The position numbers and the translations under genes were made by a program. From Mycobacterium sp. KBS0706 (GTDB lineage Bacteria > Pseudomonadota > Alphaproteobacteria > DSM-16000 > Inquilinaceae): a stretch of 43,921 nucleotides of DNA. A model generated the notes under the pieces. It made no database searches. It was given only the letters and a program-made list of their open reading frames with translations, and was not told the DNA's origin. The stretch's first letter is position 1, and each line of letters opens with the position of its first letter. The DNA lies in contig NZ_VCCH02000070.1 in NCBI RefSeq assembly GCF_005938675.2, positions 1-43,921 on the forward strand, written 5' to 3'. Of this stretch, positions 16,007-23,661 are shown in pieces.

Positions 16007-17356
16007 TCAGCCGGAGGTATCGAGCTGGGAGCGGTCGATGCCCAGCCGCGCCATCTTCTCGTTCAGCGTCCGCCGCGGCAGGCCGAGGATCTCGAGCGCC
16101 GCGGCGACCGACCCGCTGCTCTCGCGCAGCGCTGCCAGGATCAAGGCGCGCTCATAGGCGGCGACGCGCTCGGCCAGCCCGCCGCCGGTGTCCGCCGCCG
16201 GGTTCAGGATGTCCCCCGCGCCGGCGCCCGACAGCCCCATCGCGAAGCGCTCGGCGGCGGCCTTCAACTCGCGCACATTGCCCGGCCAGCCATGGCCCAG
16301 CAGCGCCGCCACCTCGGCCGGCGACGGGCTGCGCCGATCCAGCCCCAGCCGCTCGGCGGCGGCGCCGGCGAAGCGGCCGAACAGCAGCAGCATGTCGTCG
16401 CCGCGGTCGCGCAGGGGCGGGATCTCGATCTCCACCCCGGCCAGCCGATAGAACAGATCCTCGCGGAAAGCGTCGGCCGCCACCCGCTCGCGCAGGTCCG
16501 CCTTGGCCGCGGCGACCACCCGGATGTCGACCGGGATCAGCCGGTTCGATCCCAGCCGCTCCACCACCCGCTCCTGCAGCACGCGCAGCAGCTTGGCCTG
16601 GACCGCGGGCGGCATGCTCTCGACCTCGTCGAGCAGCACGGTGCCGCCATCGGCATGCTCGAACTTGCCGACCCGGGCGGCGCGGGCGCCGGTGAAGGCG
16701 CCGGCCTCGTGGCCGAACAGCTCCCCTTCGATCATCTCGGCCGGAATCGCGGCGCAGTTGATGGCGACGAAGGGCCGGTCGCGGCGCGGGCCGAACTCGT
16801 GCAGCGCCCGTGCCACCACCTCCTTGCCCGTGCCGGTCTCGCCGCGCACCACGACGTCGACCGGCAGCGTCGCCAGCTCGGCCACCAGCCGGCGCAGGCG
16901 ACGCATCGCCGGGGCGTCGCCGACCAGCGTGCCGGCCAGCGCGTCGTCCAGCCTCGTCTCCAGCTCGCCCACCCGGCGCCGCAGCCGGTGCTGCGACGCG
17001 GCGTTGCGCAGCACTACGGCCAGGTGGTCGGGCTCATAGGGCTTGGTCATGAAGTCGAAGGCGCCGGCCTGCAGCGCCGCCACCGCCATCGGCACGTCGC
17101 CATGCCCGGTCAGCAGCACCACCGGCAGGCCCGGCTGCTCGGCCGCCAGCCGGCGCTGCAGCTCGAGCCCGCTCTCGCCCGGCATGCGGACATCGGTCAG
17201 CACCGCGTCGGGGGCGAAGCCGTCGATCCGGCGCAGCGCCTCGGCCGCCGAGCGCGCAGTCTCGACCATGAAGCCGCACAGGCCCAGCCATTGCTCGATC
17301 GACCCGGCGACCGACGCGTCGTCCTCGACCACCAGGATGCGATGGGCTTCGGTCAT
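16007..17356 (-). CDS. dctD: C4-dicarboxylate response regulator DctD-like, sigma-54 activator
   Basis: A 449-residue NtrC-class activator. Receiver domain with phospho-acceptor Asp55 ('VLTDVRMPG') and Lys105; AAA+ domain with Walker A 'GETGTGKE' (172-179), the sigma-54-contacting GAFTGA loop (219-224) and Walker B 'GTVLLDEVES'; and a C-terminal Fis-type helix-turn-helix ('VAAALEILGLPRRTLNEKM'). It should open sigma-54 promoters when phosphorylated by the adjacent sensor. Its ATG overlaps the dctB stop (ATGA). The transporter gene upstream in the same operon carries a sigma-54 promoter with two repeated upstream sites, the probable target. Confidence 0.92.
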   Translation of the reverse strand: MTEAHRILVVEDDASVAGSIEQWLGLCGFMVETARSAAEALRRIDGFAPDAVLTDVRMPGESGLELQRRLAAEQPGLPVVLLTGHGDVPMAVAALQAGAFDFMTKPYEPDHLAVVLRNAASQHRLRRRVGELETRLDDALAGTLVGDAPAMRRLRRLVAELATLPVDVVVRGETGTGKEVVARALHEFGPRRDRPFVAINCAAIPAEMIEGELFGHEAGAFTGARAARVGKFEHADGGTVLLDEVESMPPAVQAKLLRVLQERVVERLGSNRLIPVDIRVVAAAKADLRERVAADAFREDLFYRLAGVEIEIPPLRDRGDDMLLLFGRFAGAAAERLGLDRRSPSPAEVAALLGHGWPGNVRELKAAAERFAMGLSGAGAGDILNPAADTGGGLAERVAAYERALILAALRESSGSVAAALEILGLPRRTLNEKMARLGIDRSQLDTSG

Positions 17357-19224
17357 TCGGCGACGGCCTTGGCGGGTTCGGCGAGCGGCAGCGTGACCAG
17401 GAAGGCGGTGCCGCCGAGGTCGGACGGGCGATGGCTGATGCCGCCGCCATGGTCGCGGACGATGCGGTAGACGGTGGCGAGGCCGAGGCCCAGCCCGTCG
17501 CCGGCCTCCTTGGTGGTGACGAAGGGCTCGAACAGCCGGTCGCGCACCGCCGGGTCGATGCCCGCACCGGAATCCTCGACCGTCAGCCGCGCTGTGCCGC
17601 CGCTGGTCTCGACCGTTGCCCGGATCCGCCGCTTCCCGCGGTCGCGGACCGCGTCGATCGCGTTGCTCACCAGGTTCATCACCACCTGGTCCAGCCTCCC
17701 GGCTTCGCCCATCACCACCGCCGGGCCGTCGCCGCTTCGCTCGATTGCGATGCCGAGATCGGCCAGGCGATAGGCCAGAAGGCGCAGCACGCCGTCGAGC
17801 ACGGCGGCCAGGTCGACCGGGGCGGCATCGTGCCCGTCGCGCCGGGCCAGGCGCTTCAGCTGGCCGGTCAGACCGGCGACGCGGTCGACCGCCTGGGCCA
17901 TGACGTCGATGTTCGCCGCCACCTTCCCGGTCTCGCCGCGGCCGGACAGCAGGCGGGTGCTGGCCAGATAGGTCTTCAGCGCCGCCAGCGGCTGGTTGAT
18001 CTCATGCGCCAGCCCGGCGAAGGCCTGGCCCAGCGCGGCCAGCTTGGCGGCCTGCACCAGGTCGTCCCGGGTGCGGTGCAACTCCGCCTCGGCGCGGCGG
18101 CGCTCCTCGATCTCGTCCTCCAGCTGGCGGTTGGCGGCGGTCAGCGCCTCGGTCCGCTCGGCCACGCGGTGCTCCAGCTCGTCCTTGGACCGGCGCTCGG
18201 CGATCCGGGCCCGTCGCCGGGCGCGCCACAGCACCGCGGCCAGCACCACCACGATGACGGCCAGCCCGGCCGCCGCGGCGGCGACCAGGGCGTTGGTCCG
18301 GGCCGGGGCCGGATCGGCCATGGCGATCAGCGACCAGCCATGGTCTGGCAGCGGCAGGGTGAACAGCAGCAGGTCGCCGCCGGTGCCGGGGTCCAGCAAC
18401 TGAACGGACCGGCCCTGGTCGTCAGTCTCCGCCCGGCCGGCGGCCCCCGTCCGGCTGTGGAAGATCGGCCGGGTGACCGAGGGCAGCCCGGCATAGCGCC
18501 GCTCCGCCAGGATCGAGGCCTGGGCGCGGTCGTCGAGGGCGAAGAGCGGCCGGTAGCGCCAGCCCGGCCGGGCGGCCAGGAACAGGATGCCGTCGGCGTC
18601 GGCGATCCCCAGCGTGGCGTCGGCCCCGGCCCATTCGCGCTCCAGCCCGGTCAGATCGACCTTGACCACGGCGATGCCGGCCGGCTCCGGCTGCCCGCTC
18701 GGTCCCGGCGCGTCGATCCGGCTGGACAGGAAATAGCCCGGCTGCCCGGTGGTGGTGCCGATGCCGTAGAAGCTGCCCTCACCCGTCGCCATCGACTCCT
18801 GGTAGTAGGGCCGATAAGCGTACCTGTGGCCGATGAAGCTGCCGGGCGTGTCCCAGTTGCTGGCGGCGATCGCCGTGCCGCCGCGGTCGAGGACGTACAG
18901 CGCCGCCGCCCCCGCCGCTTCGTTGATCGCCTGCAGGTGGCGGTTGGCTGTATCGATCGCCGCCGGACCGGGCGGCGTGCCGTACAGGGCGCGGATCTGC
19001 GGCGTCTGGCCGATCACCTGCGGCAGGTAGCGGAACCGGCCGATCGCGGCCTCGACGCTGGCGGCCGCCAGGGTCAGCCGCTCCCGCGCCTGGCCTTCCA
19101 GCGCCGCGAGCCCGTCGCGCAGCACCCAGCCCTGCACCGCCAGCGACAGGCCGGCCGCCGCCACGCCGACGGCGGCGAAGAGCAGGATCCGGCCCCGGCG
19201 GGCGGTCAGGCGGGACGGGTGCAT
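17353..19224 (-). CDS. dctB: DctB-like sensor histidine kinase
   Basis: A 623-residue membrane kinase. TM1 is near residues 12-33; a periplasmic double-Cache sensor domain follows, with 'YAYRPYYQESMATGEGSFYGIG' in pieces typical of DctB; TM2 is near residues 305-330. A coiled-coil with 'AERTEALTAANRQLEDEIEE' leads to the phospho-acceptor His407 in 'GLAHEINQPLAAL', then the N box 'VMNLVSNAIDAV' and G boxes 'DSGAGID' and 'GDGLGLGLATVY'. I took ATG 19224; an in-frame TTG at 19236 is possible. Ligand probably a C4-dicarboxylate or related acid, by family. Co-transcribed with the transporter 57 bases upstream. Confidence 0.9.
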   Translation of the reverse strand: MHPSRLTARRGRILLFAAVGVAAAGLSLAVQGWVLRDGLAALEGQARERLTLAAASVEAAIGRFRYLPQVIGQTPQIRALYGTPPGPAAIDTANRHLQAINEAAGAAALYVLDRGGTAIAASNWDTPGSFIGHRYAYRPYYQESMATGEGSFYGIGTTTGQPGYFLSSRIDAPGPSGQPEPAGIAVVKVDLTGLEREWAGADATLGIADADGILFLAARPGWRYRPLFALDDRAQASILAERRYAGLPSVTRPIFHSRTGAAGRAETDDQGRSVQLLDPGTGGDLLLFTLPLPDHGWSLIAMADPAPARTNALVAAAAAGLAVIVVVLAAVLWRARRRARIAERRSKDELEHRVAERTEALTAANRQLEDEIEERRRAEAELHRTRDDLVQAAKLAALGQAFAGLAHEINQPLAALKTYLASTRLLSGRGETGKVAANIDVMAQAVDRVAGLTGQLKRLARRDGHDAAPVDLAAVLDGVLRLLAYRLADLGIAIERSGDGPAVVMGEAGRLDQVVMNLVSNAIDAVRDRGKRRIRATVETSGGTARLTVEDSGAGIDPAVRDRLFEPFVTTKEAGDGLGLGLATVYRIVRDHGGGISHRPSDLGGTAFLVTLPLAEPAKAVAE

Positions 19225-19281
19225 GGCGATGCGCAACGGTTTCCAGGCCCCGCCATGCCGCGCGGCGGGGCCTGGACCCTA

Positions 19282-20631
19282 TTACGGCTGCGCGCCGTCG
19301 TCGATCTTCGAGGCCGACTTGGTGTCGCGCATGAAGGCGTAGACCAGCAGCGAGCACAGGATGCAGCCGGTCACGTACCAGTAGAACCAGCTCTCATGGC
19401 CGATGTCCTTGAACCACAGCGCGATGTATTCGGCGGTGCCGCCGAAGATCGACACGGTCAGGGCATAGGGCAGGCCGACTCCCAGCGCCCGCACCTCGGT
19501 CGGGAACAGCTCGGCCTTCACCACCGCGTTGATCGAGGTGTAGCCGGAGACGATGACCAGCGCCGCCACGATCAGGCCGAAGGCGGCGACCGCGTCCGTC
19601 GTCTGCGCCAGGGTCGACAGGATCGGCACGGTGCAGACCGTGCCCAGCACGCCGAAGCCGATCAGCAGCGGTCGCCGGCCGATCCGGTCGGAGACGGCGC
19701 CGACCACCGGCTGCAGGCACATGAACAGGAACAGCGCCGCGGCCGAGACCAGGGTCGAGTCCGACTTGCTCATGCCGACGGTGTTGACCAGGAACTTCTG
19801 CATGTAGGTGGTGTAGGTGTAGAAGGCGACCGTGCCGCCCAGGGTCAGCCCGACCACGATCATGATCTCGCGCGGATGGCGCAGCAGGGCGCGCAGCAGG
19901 CTTTCGCTGCGCGGCGTGCGCTTGGACTTGGTGTAGGCCTCGGTCTCCACCAGGTTGCGGCGCAGATACAGCGCCACCACGGCGCAGATCGCGCCGATGA
20001 AGAACGGGATGCGCCAGCCCCAGGCCTCCAGCTGCTCCGGCGTCAGCAGCAGCTGCTGCAGCGCGATCAGCACCGCCAGCGCCAGCAGCTGCCCCATGAT
20101 CAGGGTGACGTATTGGAAGCTGGAGTAGAAGCCGCGGTGGCGCTGCGTCGCCATCTCCGACAGATAGGTGGCGCTGGCACCGTATTCGCCGCCGACGCTC
20201 AGGCCCTGCAGCAGCCGGGCCAGCACCAGCAGCACCGGCGCGGCGACGCCGATGGTCTGGTAGGTCGGGGTCAGGGCGATGATCAGCGACCCGGCGCACA
20301 TCACCATCACCGACAGGGTCAGCGCCGCCTTGCGGCCGTGCTTGTCGGCATAGATGCCCATCAGCCAGCCGCCGATCGGCCGCATCAGGAAGCCGATGGC
20401 GAAGATCGCGGCGGTGTTCAGCAGCTGCGCGGTGGTGTCGCCGGCCGGGAAGAAGGCCTTGGCGAAGTACAGCGAGAAGGCGGCGTAGATGTACCAGTCG
20501 TACCACTCGACCAGGTTGCCGACCGAACCGCCGAAGATCGACACGATCCTCTGGCGCGCGCCGACCGGCTGGGCGGCGGCGGGCGCGGGACGGAATCGGC
20601 GCTGGCCGAGACCGGAAACGGCGTCTTCCAT
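19282..20631 (-). CDS. MHS-family MFS carboxylate transporter (KgtP-like)
   Basis: A 449-residue 12-TM symporter of the metabolite:H+ symporter family. 'GNLVEWYDWYIYAAFS' in TM1, 'GWLMGIYADKHGRK' in the TM2-3 loop, and 'LQGLSVGGEYGASATYLSE' in TM4-5 are family signatures; it resembles alpha-ketoglutarate permease KgtP most by eye. The start at 20631 is chosen because GGGGAG lies six bases upstream; the ATG at 20637 abuts it and is less likely. Transcribed from a sigma-54 promoter and followed by dctBD, so uptake is probably induced by its own substrate. Alpha-ketoglutarate or C4-dicarboxylates are the best guesses. Confidence 0.88.
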   Translation of the reverse strand: MEDAVSGLGQRRFRPAPAAAQPVGARQRIVSIFGGSVGNLVEWYDWYIYAAFSLYFAKAFFPAGDTTAQLLNTAAIFAIGFLMRPIGGWLMGIYADKHGRKAALTLSVMVMCAGSLIIALTPTYQTIGVAAPVLLVLARLLQGLSVGGEYGASATYLSEMATQRHRGFYSSFQYVTLIMGQLLALAVLIALQQLLLTPEQLEAWGWRIPFFIGAICAVVALYLRRNLVETEAYTKSKRTPRSESLLRALLRHPREIMIVVGLTLGGTVAFYTYTTYMQKFLVNTVGMSKSDSTLVSAAALFLFMCLQPVVGAVSDRIGRRPLLIGFGVLGTVCTVPILSTLAQTTDAVAAFGLIVAALVIVSGYTSINAVVKAELFPTEVRALGVGLPYALTVSIFGGTAEYIALWFKDIGHESWFYWYVTGCILCSLLVYAFMRDTKSASKIDDGAQP

Positions 20632-20690
20632 GAGCATCTCCCCGAACGGGTTTCTTGGACCGGCCGCGACACGCGGCTGCCGGGAGAGGT

Positions 20691-20705
20691 GCAAGTGGGA
20701 TGCCA
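20691..20705 (-). promoter_or_regulatory. Sigma-54 (-24/-12) promoter of the transporter-dctBD operon
   Basis: On the minus strand the sequence TGGCAT-CCCAC-TTGC matches the sigma-54 consensus TGGCAC-N5-TTGC with one mismatch and exact spacing. It sits 60 bases upstream of the transporter ATG; transcription would start near 20680. DctD, encoded in the same operon, has the GAFTGA loop needed to activate such a promoter. Confidence 0.85.
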
Positions 20706-20715
20706 GAGCCATGAA

Positions 20716-20731
20716 CGGCTGGTTTCAGCCG
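20716..20731 (-). promoter_or_regulatory. Candidate DctD binding site, proximal
   Basis: On the minus strand CGGCTGAAACCAGCCG, inside a perfect 8-bp inverted repeat (20713-20720 with 20727-20734). It shares 13 of 16 bases with the distal site at 20748-20763 in the same orientation. Centred about 44 bases upstream of the predicted start, closer than usual for an NtrC-class activator. Confidence 0.6.
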
Positions 20732-20747
20732 TTCTGCGGGACCGGAT

Positions 20748-20763
20748 CGGCAGATTTCCGCCG
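20748..20763 (-). promoter_or_regulatory. Candidate DctD binding site, distal
   Basis: On the minus strand CGGCGGAAATCTGCCG, an imperfect palindrome. Its core GCGGAAATC resembles the DctD sites I recall from rhizobial dctA promoters (GTGCGGAAATCCGCAC, from memory). Centre-to-centre distance to the proximal site is 32 bp, about three helical turns, which suits cooperative binding on one DNA face. Confidence 0.6.
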
Positions 20764-20869
20764 ATTCGCGCGGACCGGTCGGCGATGATCCGCCGAGGCC
20801 GCAGCGGCTTGCCCCTGCGGCCGCTTCGCCGCATCCTGCCCCGCTACATCGGACATAAGAGGAATGGGC

Positions 20870-21574
20870 ATGGCTCGCAGGATCGTGATCACCGGCGCCG
20901 GGGCGGGGCTGGGGCTGGAGCTGACGCGGTGGTACGCGGCACGCGGCGACACCGTGATCGGCGTGGTCCGCAGCGACGCCGCCGATTTCACGGCGGCGGC
21001 CGGGCCGGAGGGCATCCTGGTGCGCGGCGACGTCACCGACCAGGCCTGCGCCGACCGGCTGCGCCAGGTGCTGGCGGAGCGGGCGCCGGCGGTGGACATC
21101 CTCTACAACAACGCCGGCATGTCCGGGCGCGGCGCCCAGCTGGCCGGCATCCGGATCGAGGATGTGCAGCAGGCGCTCGACGTCCATTGCCTCGCCGCGC
21201 TGCGCATCAGCCAGGCGGCGATCGATGCCCTGCTGGCGGCGGAGCGGCCGGCCATCGTCAATGTCAGCAGCCGGCTCGGTTCGATCGGCCGGGTCGCGGC
21301 CGGCGATTTCGACCATCTCGGCATCGCCTATGCCACCCGCGTCTCCAAGGCGGCGCAGAACATGCTGACCGCCTGCCTCGCCCGCGAATTCGGGCCGCGC
21401 GGCCTCGCCGTCTACGCCGTCCATCCCGGCCGGATCCGCACCAGGATGGCCAGCGCCGACGCCGATCTCGAGGCGCCGGAGGCGGCGGCGCGGCTGGCCG
21501 GCTGGGTCGACCGTATCCGCCCGGACCGGCAGATCTTCTACGGTGAGCCGGAGCTCGGCACGTTCCCCTGGTAG
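20870..21574 (+). CDS. SDR-family oxidoreductase, shifted catalytic Tyr
   Basis: A 234-residue short-chain dehydrogenase/reductase. Cofactor motif 'TGAGAGLG' (about residues 9-16), 'NNAG' and catalytic Ser in 'VNVSSRLGSIG' are present. The active-site segment reads Y-A-T-R-V-S-K, so the residue four before Lys is Thr and the nearest Tyr is two positions too early compared with the normal YxxxK. The enzyme may be inactive, or Tyr may be placed by a local shift. The ATG at 20870 is favoured over 20864 because AGAGGA then has a six-base spacer. Divergent from the dct operon. Substrate unknown. Confidence 0.78.
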   Translation: MARRIVITGAGAGLGLELTRWYAARGDTVIGVVRSDAADFTAAAGPEGILVRGDVTDQACADRLRQVLAERAPAVDILYNNAGMSGRGAQLAGIRIEDVQQALDVHCLAALRISQAAIDALLAAERPAIVNVSSRLGSIGRVAAGDFDHLGIAYATRVSKAAQNMLTACLAREFGPRGLAVYAVHPGRIRTRMASADADLEAPEAAARLAGWVDRIRPDRQIFYGEPELGTFPW

Positions 21575-21617
21575 CCTGGCCCCTGGTAATCCAAACGCAT
21601 TTTTCCGGCCCGGTCCT

Positions 21618-21644
21618 GAAACTTTGCCGGCGGGCGATCCGTAA
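21618..21644 (+). promoter_or_regulatory. Candidate ECF-type promoter before the fasciclin gene
   Basis: GAAAC (21618-21622) and CGTAA (21640-21644) are 17 bases apart, a spacing and sequence compatible with an ECF sigma promoter. It lies 53 bases before the fasciclin ATG, upstream of the locus that encodes an ECF factor. Weak, by-eye call. Confidence 0.3.
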
Positions 21645-21696
21645 AGCCCTCCCGTCCCGAGATATCGGCGACAAACCAGGAATGGGAGAACCCGAA

Positions 21697-22269
21697 ATGC
21701 GTGCCGATCAATACCTCTCCACCGTGTTCGGCGCCTGCCTCGCCCTTGTCGCGGCCGGTGCCCTGACCGGCCCGGCCTTCGCGGAAACCACCGTGATGGT
21801 CGGCGGCGCGGCGATGTACCCGAGCAAGACCATCGTCGAGAACGCGGTCAATTCGAAGGACCACACCACCCTGGTCGCGGCGGTCAAGGCGGCCGGACTG
21901 GTCGACACCCTCAGCGGCGCCGGCCCGTTCACCGTCTTCGCCCCGACCAACGCCGCCTTCGGCAAGCTGCCCAAGGGCACGGTCGAGACGCTGGTCATGC
22001 CCGAGAACAAGGCGATGCTGACCGAGATCCTGACCTATCACGTCGTGCCCGGGCGACTGACCGCGGCCGACCTGGCGAAGGCGGTCAAGGCCGGCCATGG
22101 CAAGGCCATGCTGAAGACGGTGGAGGGCGAAAGTCTGACCGTCGAGTGGAAGCATGAGCGGTTCGAGGTGGTCGACGCCAAGGGCGCCACCGCCTGGGTG
22201 ACCATCCCCGACGTGCTGCAGTCGAACGGCGTGATCCATGTCGTCGACACCGTGCTGATGCCGATGTGA
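21697..22269 (+). CDS. Secreted fasciclin (FAS1) domain protein
   Basis: A 190-residue protein with a Sec signal peptide (about residues 1-29, ending 'GPAFA' before 'ETTVM') and one FAS1 domain. FAS1 motifs: 'TLVAAVKAAGLVDTLSGAGPFTVFAPTNAAF' in part (H1 region), 'ILTYHVVPGRL', and the closing 'NGVIHVVDTVLMP' (H2). FAS1 proteins are adhesion or cell-surface molecules; in bacteria their function is mostly unclear. The ATG at 21697 has GGGAGA at a good distance; 21682 is the alternative. The gene lies 80 bases before an ECF sigma/anti-sigma pair, the same company kept by MPT70/MPT83 in mycobacteria, so it is a likely target of that sigma factor. Confidence 0.9.
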   Translation: MRADQYLSTVFGACLALVAAGALTGPAFAETTVMVGGAAMYPSKTIVENAVNSKDHTTLVAAVKAAGLVDTLSGAGPFTVFAPTNAAFGKLPKGTVETLVMPENKAMLTEILTYHVVPGRLTAADLAKAVKAGHGKAMLKTVEGESLTVEWKHERFEVVDAKGATAWVTIPDVLQSNGVIHVVDTVLMPM

Positions 22270-22349
22270 TCGCCGAGGGAACAGGCGATTTCGCGTCCGC
22301 CTGCCGGGGCTCTGCTGCTAGAGTCCCGGCGCCCTTGCTGCGGGGACCG

Positions 22350-22910
22350 ATGCCGGCTGAGGACGACGAGGAGCTGATCCGGATGCTGCAGGCGACCGGC
22401 CGCGGGGACCGGCGCGCGTTCAAGGCCGTCTATGACCGGACCGCGCCGCTGCTGTTCGGCATTGTCCTCCGCATCCTGCGCAACCGGGCGACGGCGGAGG
22501 AGGTGCTGCAGGATGCCTATCTCCGCATCTGGCGCGGCGCCGCGTCCTACTCGGCCGGCAGCGGATCGCCGTTGGGCTGGATGGCGGCGATCGCCCGCAA
22601 CCGCGCCATCGACGTCGCCCGGCAGCGCCGCGAGGTGCTGGTCGAGCCTGACGAGGACGGCCGCGACTGGCTGGAATCGATCCCCGATTCGCGGGCCGAA
22701 GGCGCCGGCTTCGTCGCCCTGCGCCAGCTCGGCCACTGCCTCGGCCTGCTCGAAGACAGCCACCGCAGCTGCGTGCTGCTGGCCTATTACGAAGGCTATT
22801 CCCGCGAGGAGCTGGCGGCCCGCTTCGACCGCCCGGTCAACACCATCAAGACTTGGCTGCACCGCGGGCTGGCCGCGCTGCGGCAGTGCATGGACGGAGC
22901 CGGACCGTGA
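22350..22910 (+). CDS. ECF sigma factor, SigK-like
   Basis: A 186-residue group 4 sigma factor. Region 2 includes 'AFKAVYDRTAPLLFGIVLRI' and 'AEEVLQDAYLRIWR' (residues about 23-62), and region 4 includes 'CVLLAYYEGYSREELAARF' and 'VNTIKTWLHRGLAALR', the DNA-binding helix-turn-helix. The start at 22350 follows 'GCGGGGACC' and gives the typical length; a GTG at 22266 overlapping the fasciclin stop would add an unlikely 28-residue extension. Its stop overlaps the anti-sigma GTG. By neighbourhood and sequence it belongs with the SigK-type ECF factors paired with RskA-like regulators; the inducing signal is unknown. Confidence 0.9.
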   Translation: MPAEDDEELIRMLQATGRGDRRAFKAVYDRTAPLLFGIVLRILRNRATAEEVLQDAYLRIWRGAASYSAGSGSPLGWMAAIARNRAIDVARQRREVLVEPDEDGRDWLESIPDSRAEGAGFVALRQLGHCLGLLEDSHRSCVLLAYYEGYSREELAARFDRPVNTIKTWLHRGLAALRQCMDGAGP

Positions 22911-23632
22911 CCGAGGAAGAGGCCGCCCGGATCGCCGAATATGTCCTCGGAACTCTGCCGCCTGAAGATCGAGCCGCGTTCGAGCGGGAGCTGGCGGCCG
23001 ACCCGGCACTGAAGGCCGAGGTCACGGCCTGGGAGCGGCGCCTGGCCGGGCTGGCGGCGCAGGTGCCGCCGGTCGAGCCCGGGCCTCAGGTCTGGGCGAC
23101 GCTGGAGCGCGCGATCGGACCGGAAGCGCCGGCCGCGCCCGCCGGCCCGGCCGTGCTGCAGCGCTCCGCCGAGGCGCGTCTCCTCCGGTCCCGCGCCCGC
23201 TGGCGCAGCGCGGCCCTGGCGGCCGGCGCCCTGGCCGCCGGCCTCGCTGCCTTCCTCCTGCTGCCCCGTTCCGAGCTGCCGGCCCGGCCGGACAGCTATG
23301 TCGCGGTGGTCAATCGCGGCGGCGACCTGCCGGCGCTGATTGTCCGGGTCGACACCCGCGCCGGATTGGTCCAGGTCCGGCCGGTGCGGGCCGAGGTGCC
23401 GGCCGACCGCAGCCTCGAGCTGTGGTTCGTCGCCGCCGGCGCCGCGCCGCGCTCGCTCGGTCTGATCGATGCCGACGACCGGAAGCGCCTGGCCATCCCC
23501 GAGGCGTTGCGCGGCACCGCCCTCGGCGGTGGCACGCTGGCGGTCAGCGTCGAGCCGGCCGGCGGCTCGCCGACCGGGGCCCCGACCGGGCCGGTGGTCT
23601 ATTCCGGCACCTTGATCGACGATCCGTCCTGA
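22907..23632 (+). CDS. RskA-like transmembrane anti-sigma factor
   Basis: A 241-residue single-pass membrane protein. The N-terminal cytoplasmic sigma-binding part opens 'AEYVLGTLPPEDRAAFE', typical of RskA-type proteins and without the HxxxCxxC zinc motif. One TM segment 'SAALAAGALAAGLAAFLLL' is near residues 102-120, then a periplasmic RskA C-terminal domain ('LELWFVAAGAAPRSLGLID'). It would hold the upstream ECF factor until regulated proteolysis frees it. GTG start overlaps the sigma stop (GTGA), fitting stoichiometric synthesis. Confidence 0.88.
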   Translation: MTEEEAARIAEYVLGTLPPEDRAAFERELAADPALKAEVTAWERRLAGLAAQVPPVEPGPQVWATLERAIGPEAPAAPAGPAVLQRSAEARLLRSRARWRSAALAAGALAAGLAAFLLLPRSELPARPDSYVAVVNRGGDLPALIVRVDTRAGLVQVRPVRAEVPADRSLELWFVAAGAAPRSLGLIDADDRKRLAIPEALRGTALGGGTLAVSVEPAGGSPTGAPTGPVVYSGTLIDDPS

Positions 23633-23661
23633 CCGCCGCGATTCCGGTCCGAAGCGGTCCG

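Noticed and set aside
17431..21546. A 1,371-codon open frame on plus, opposite dctB, dctD and the transporter.
   Set aside because: An antisense shadow of GC-rich coding DNA: low-complexity His/Gln/Gly/Arg-rich composition, no domain, and it covers three clearly coding genes and a sigma-54 promoter.
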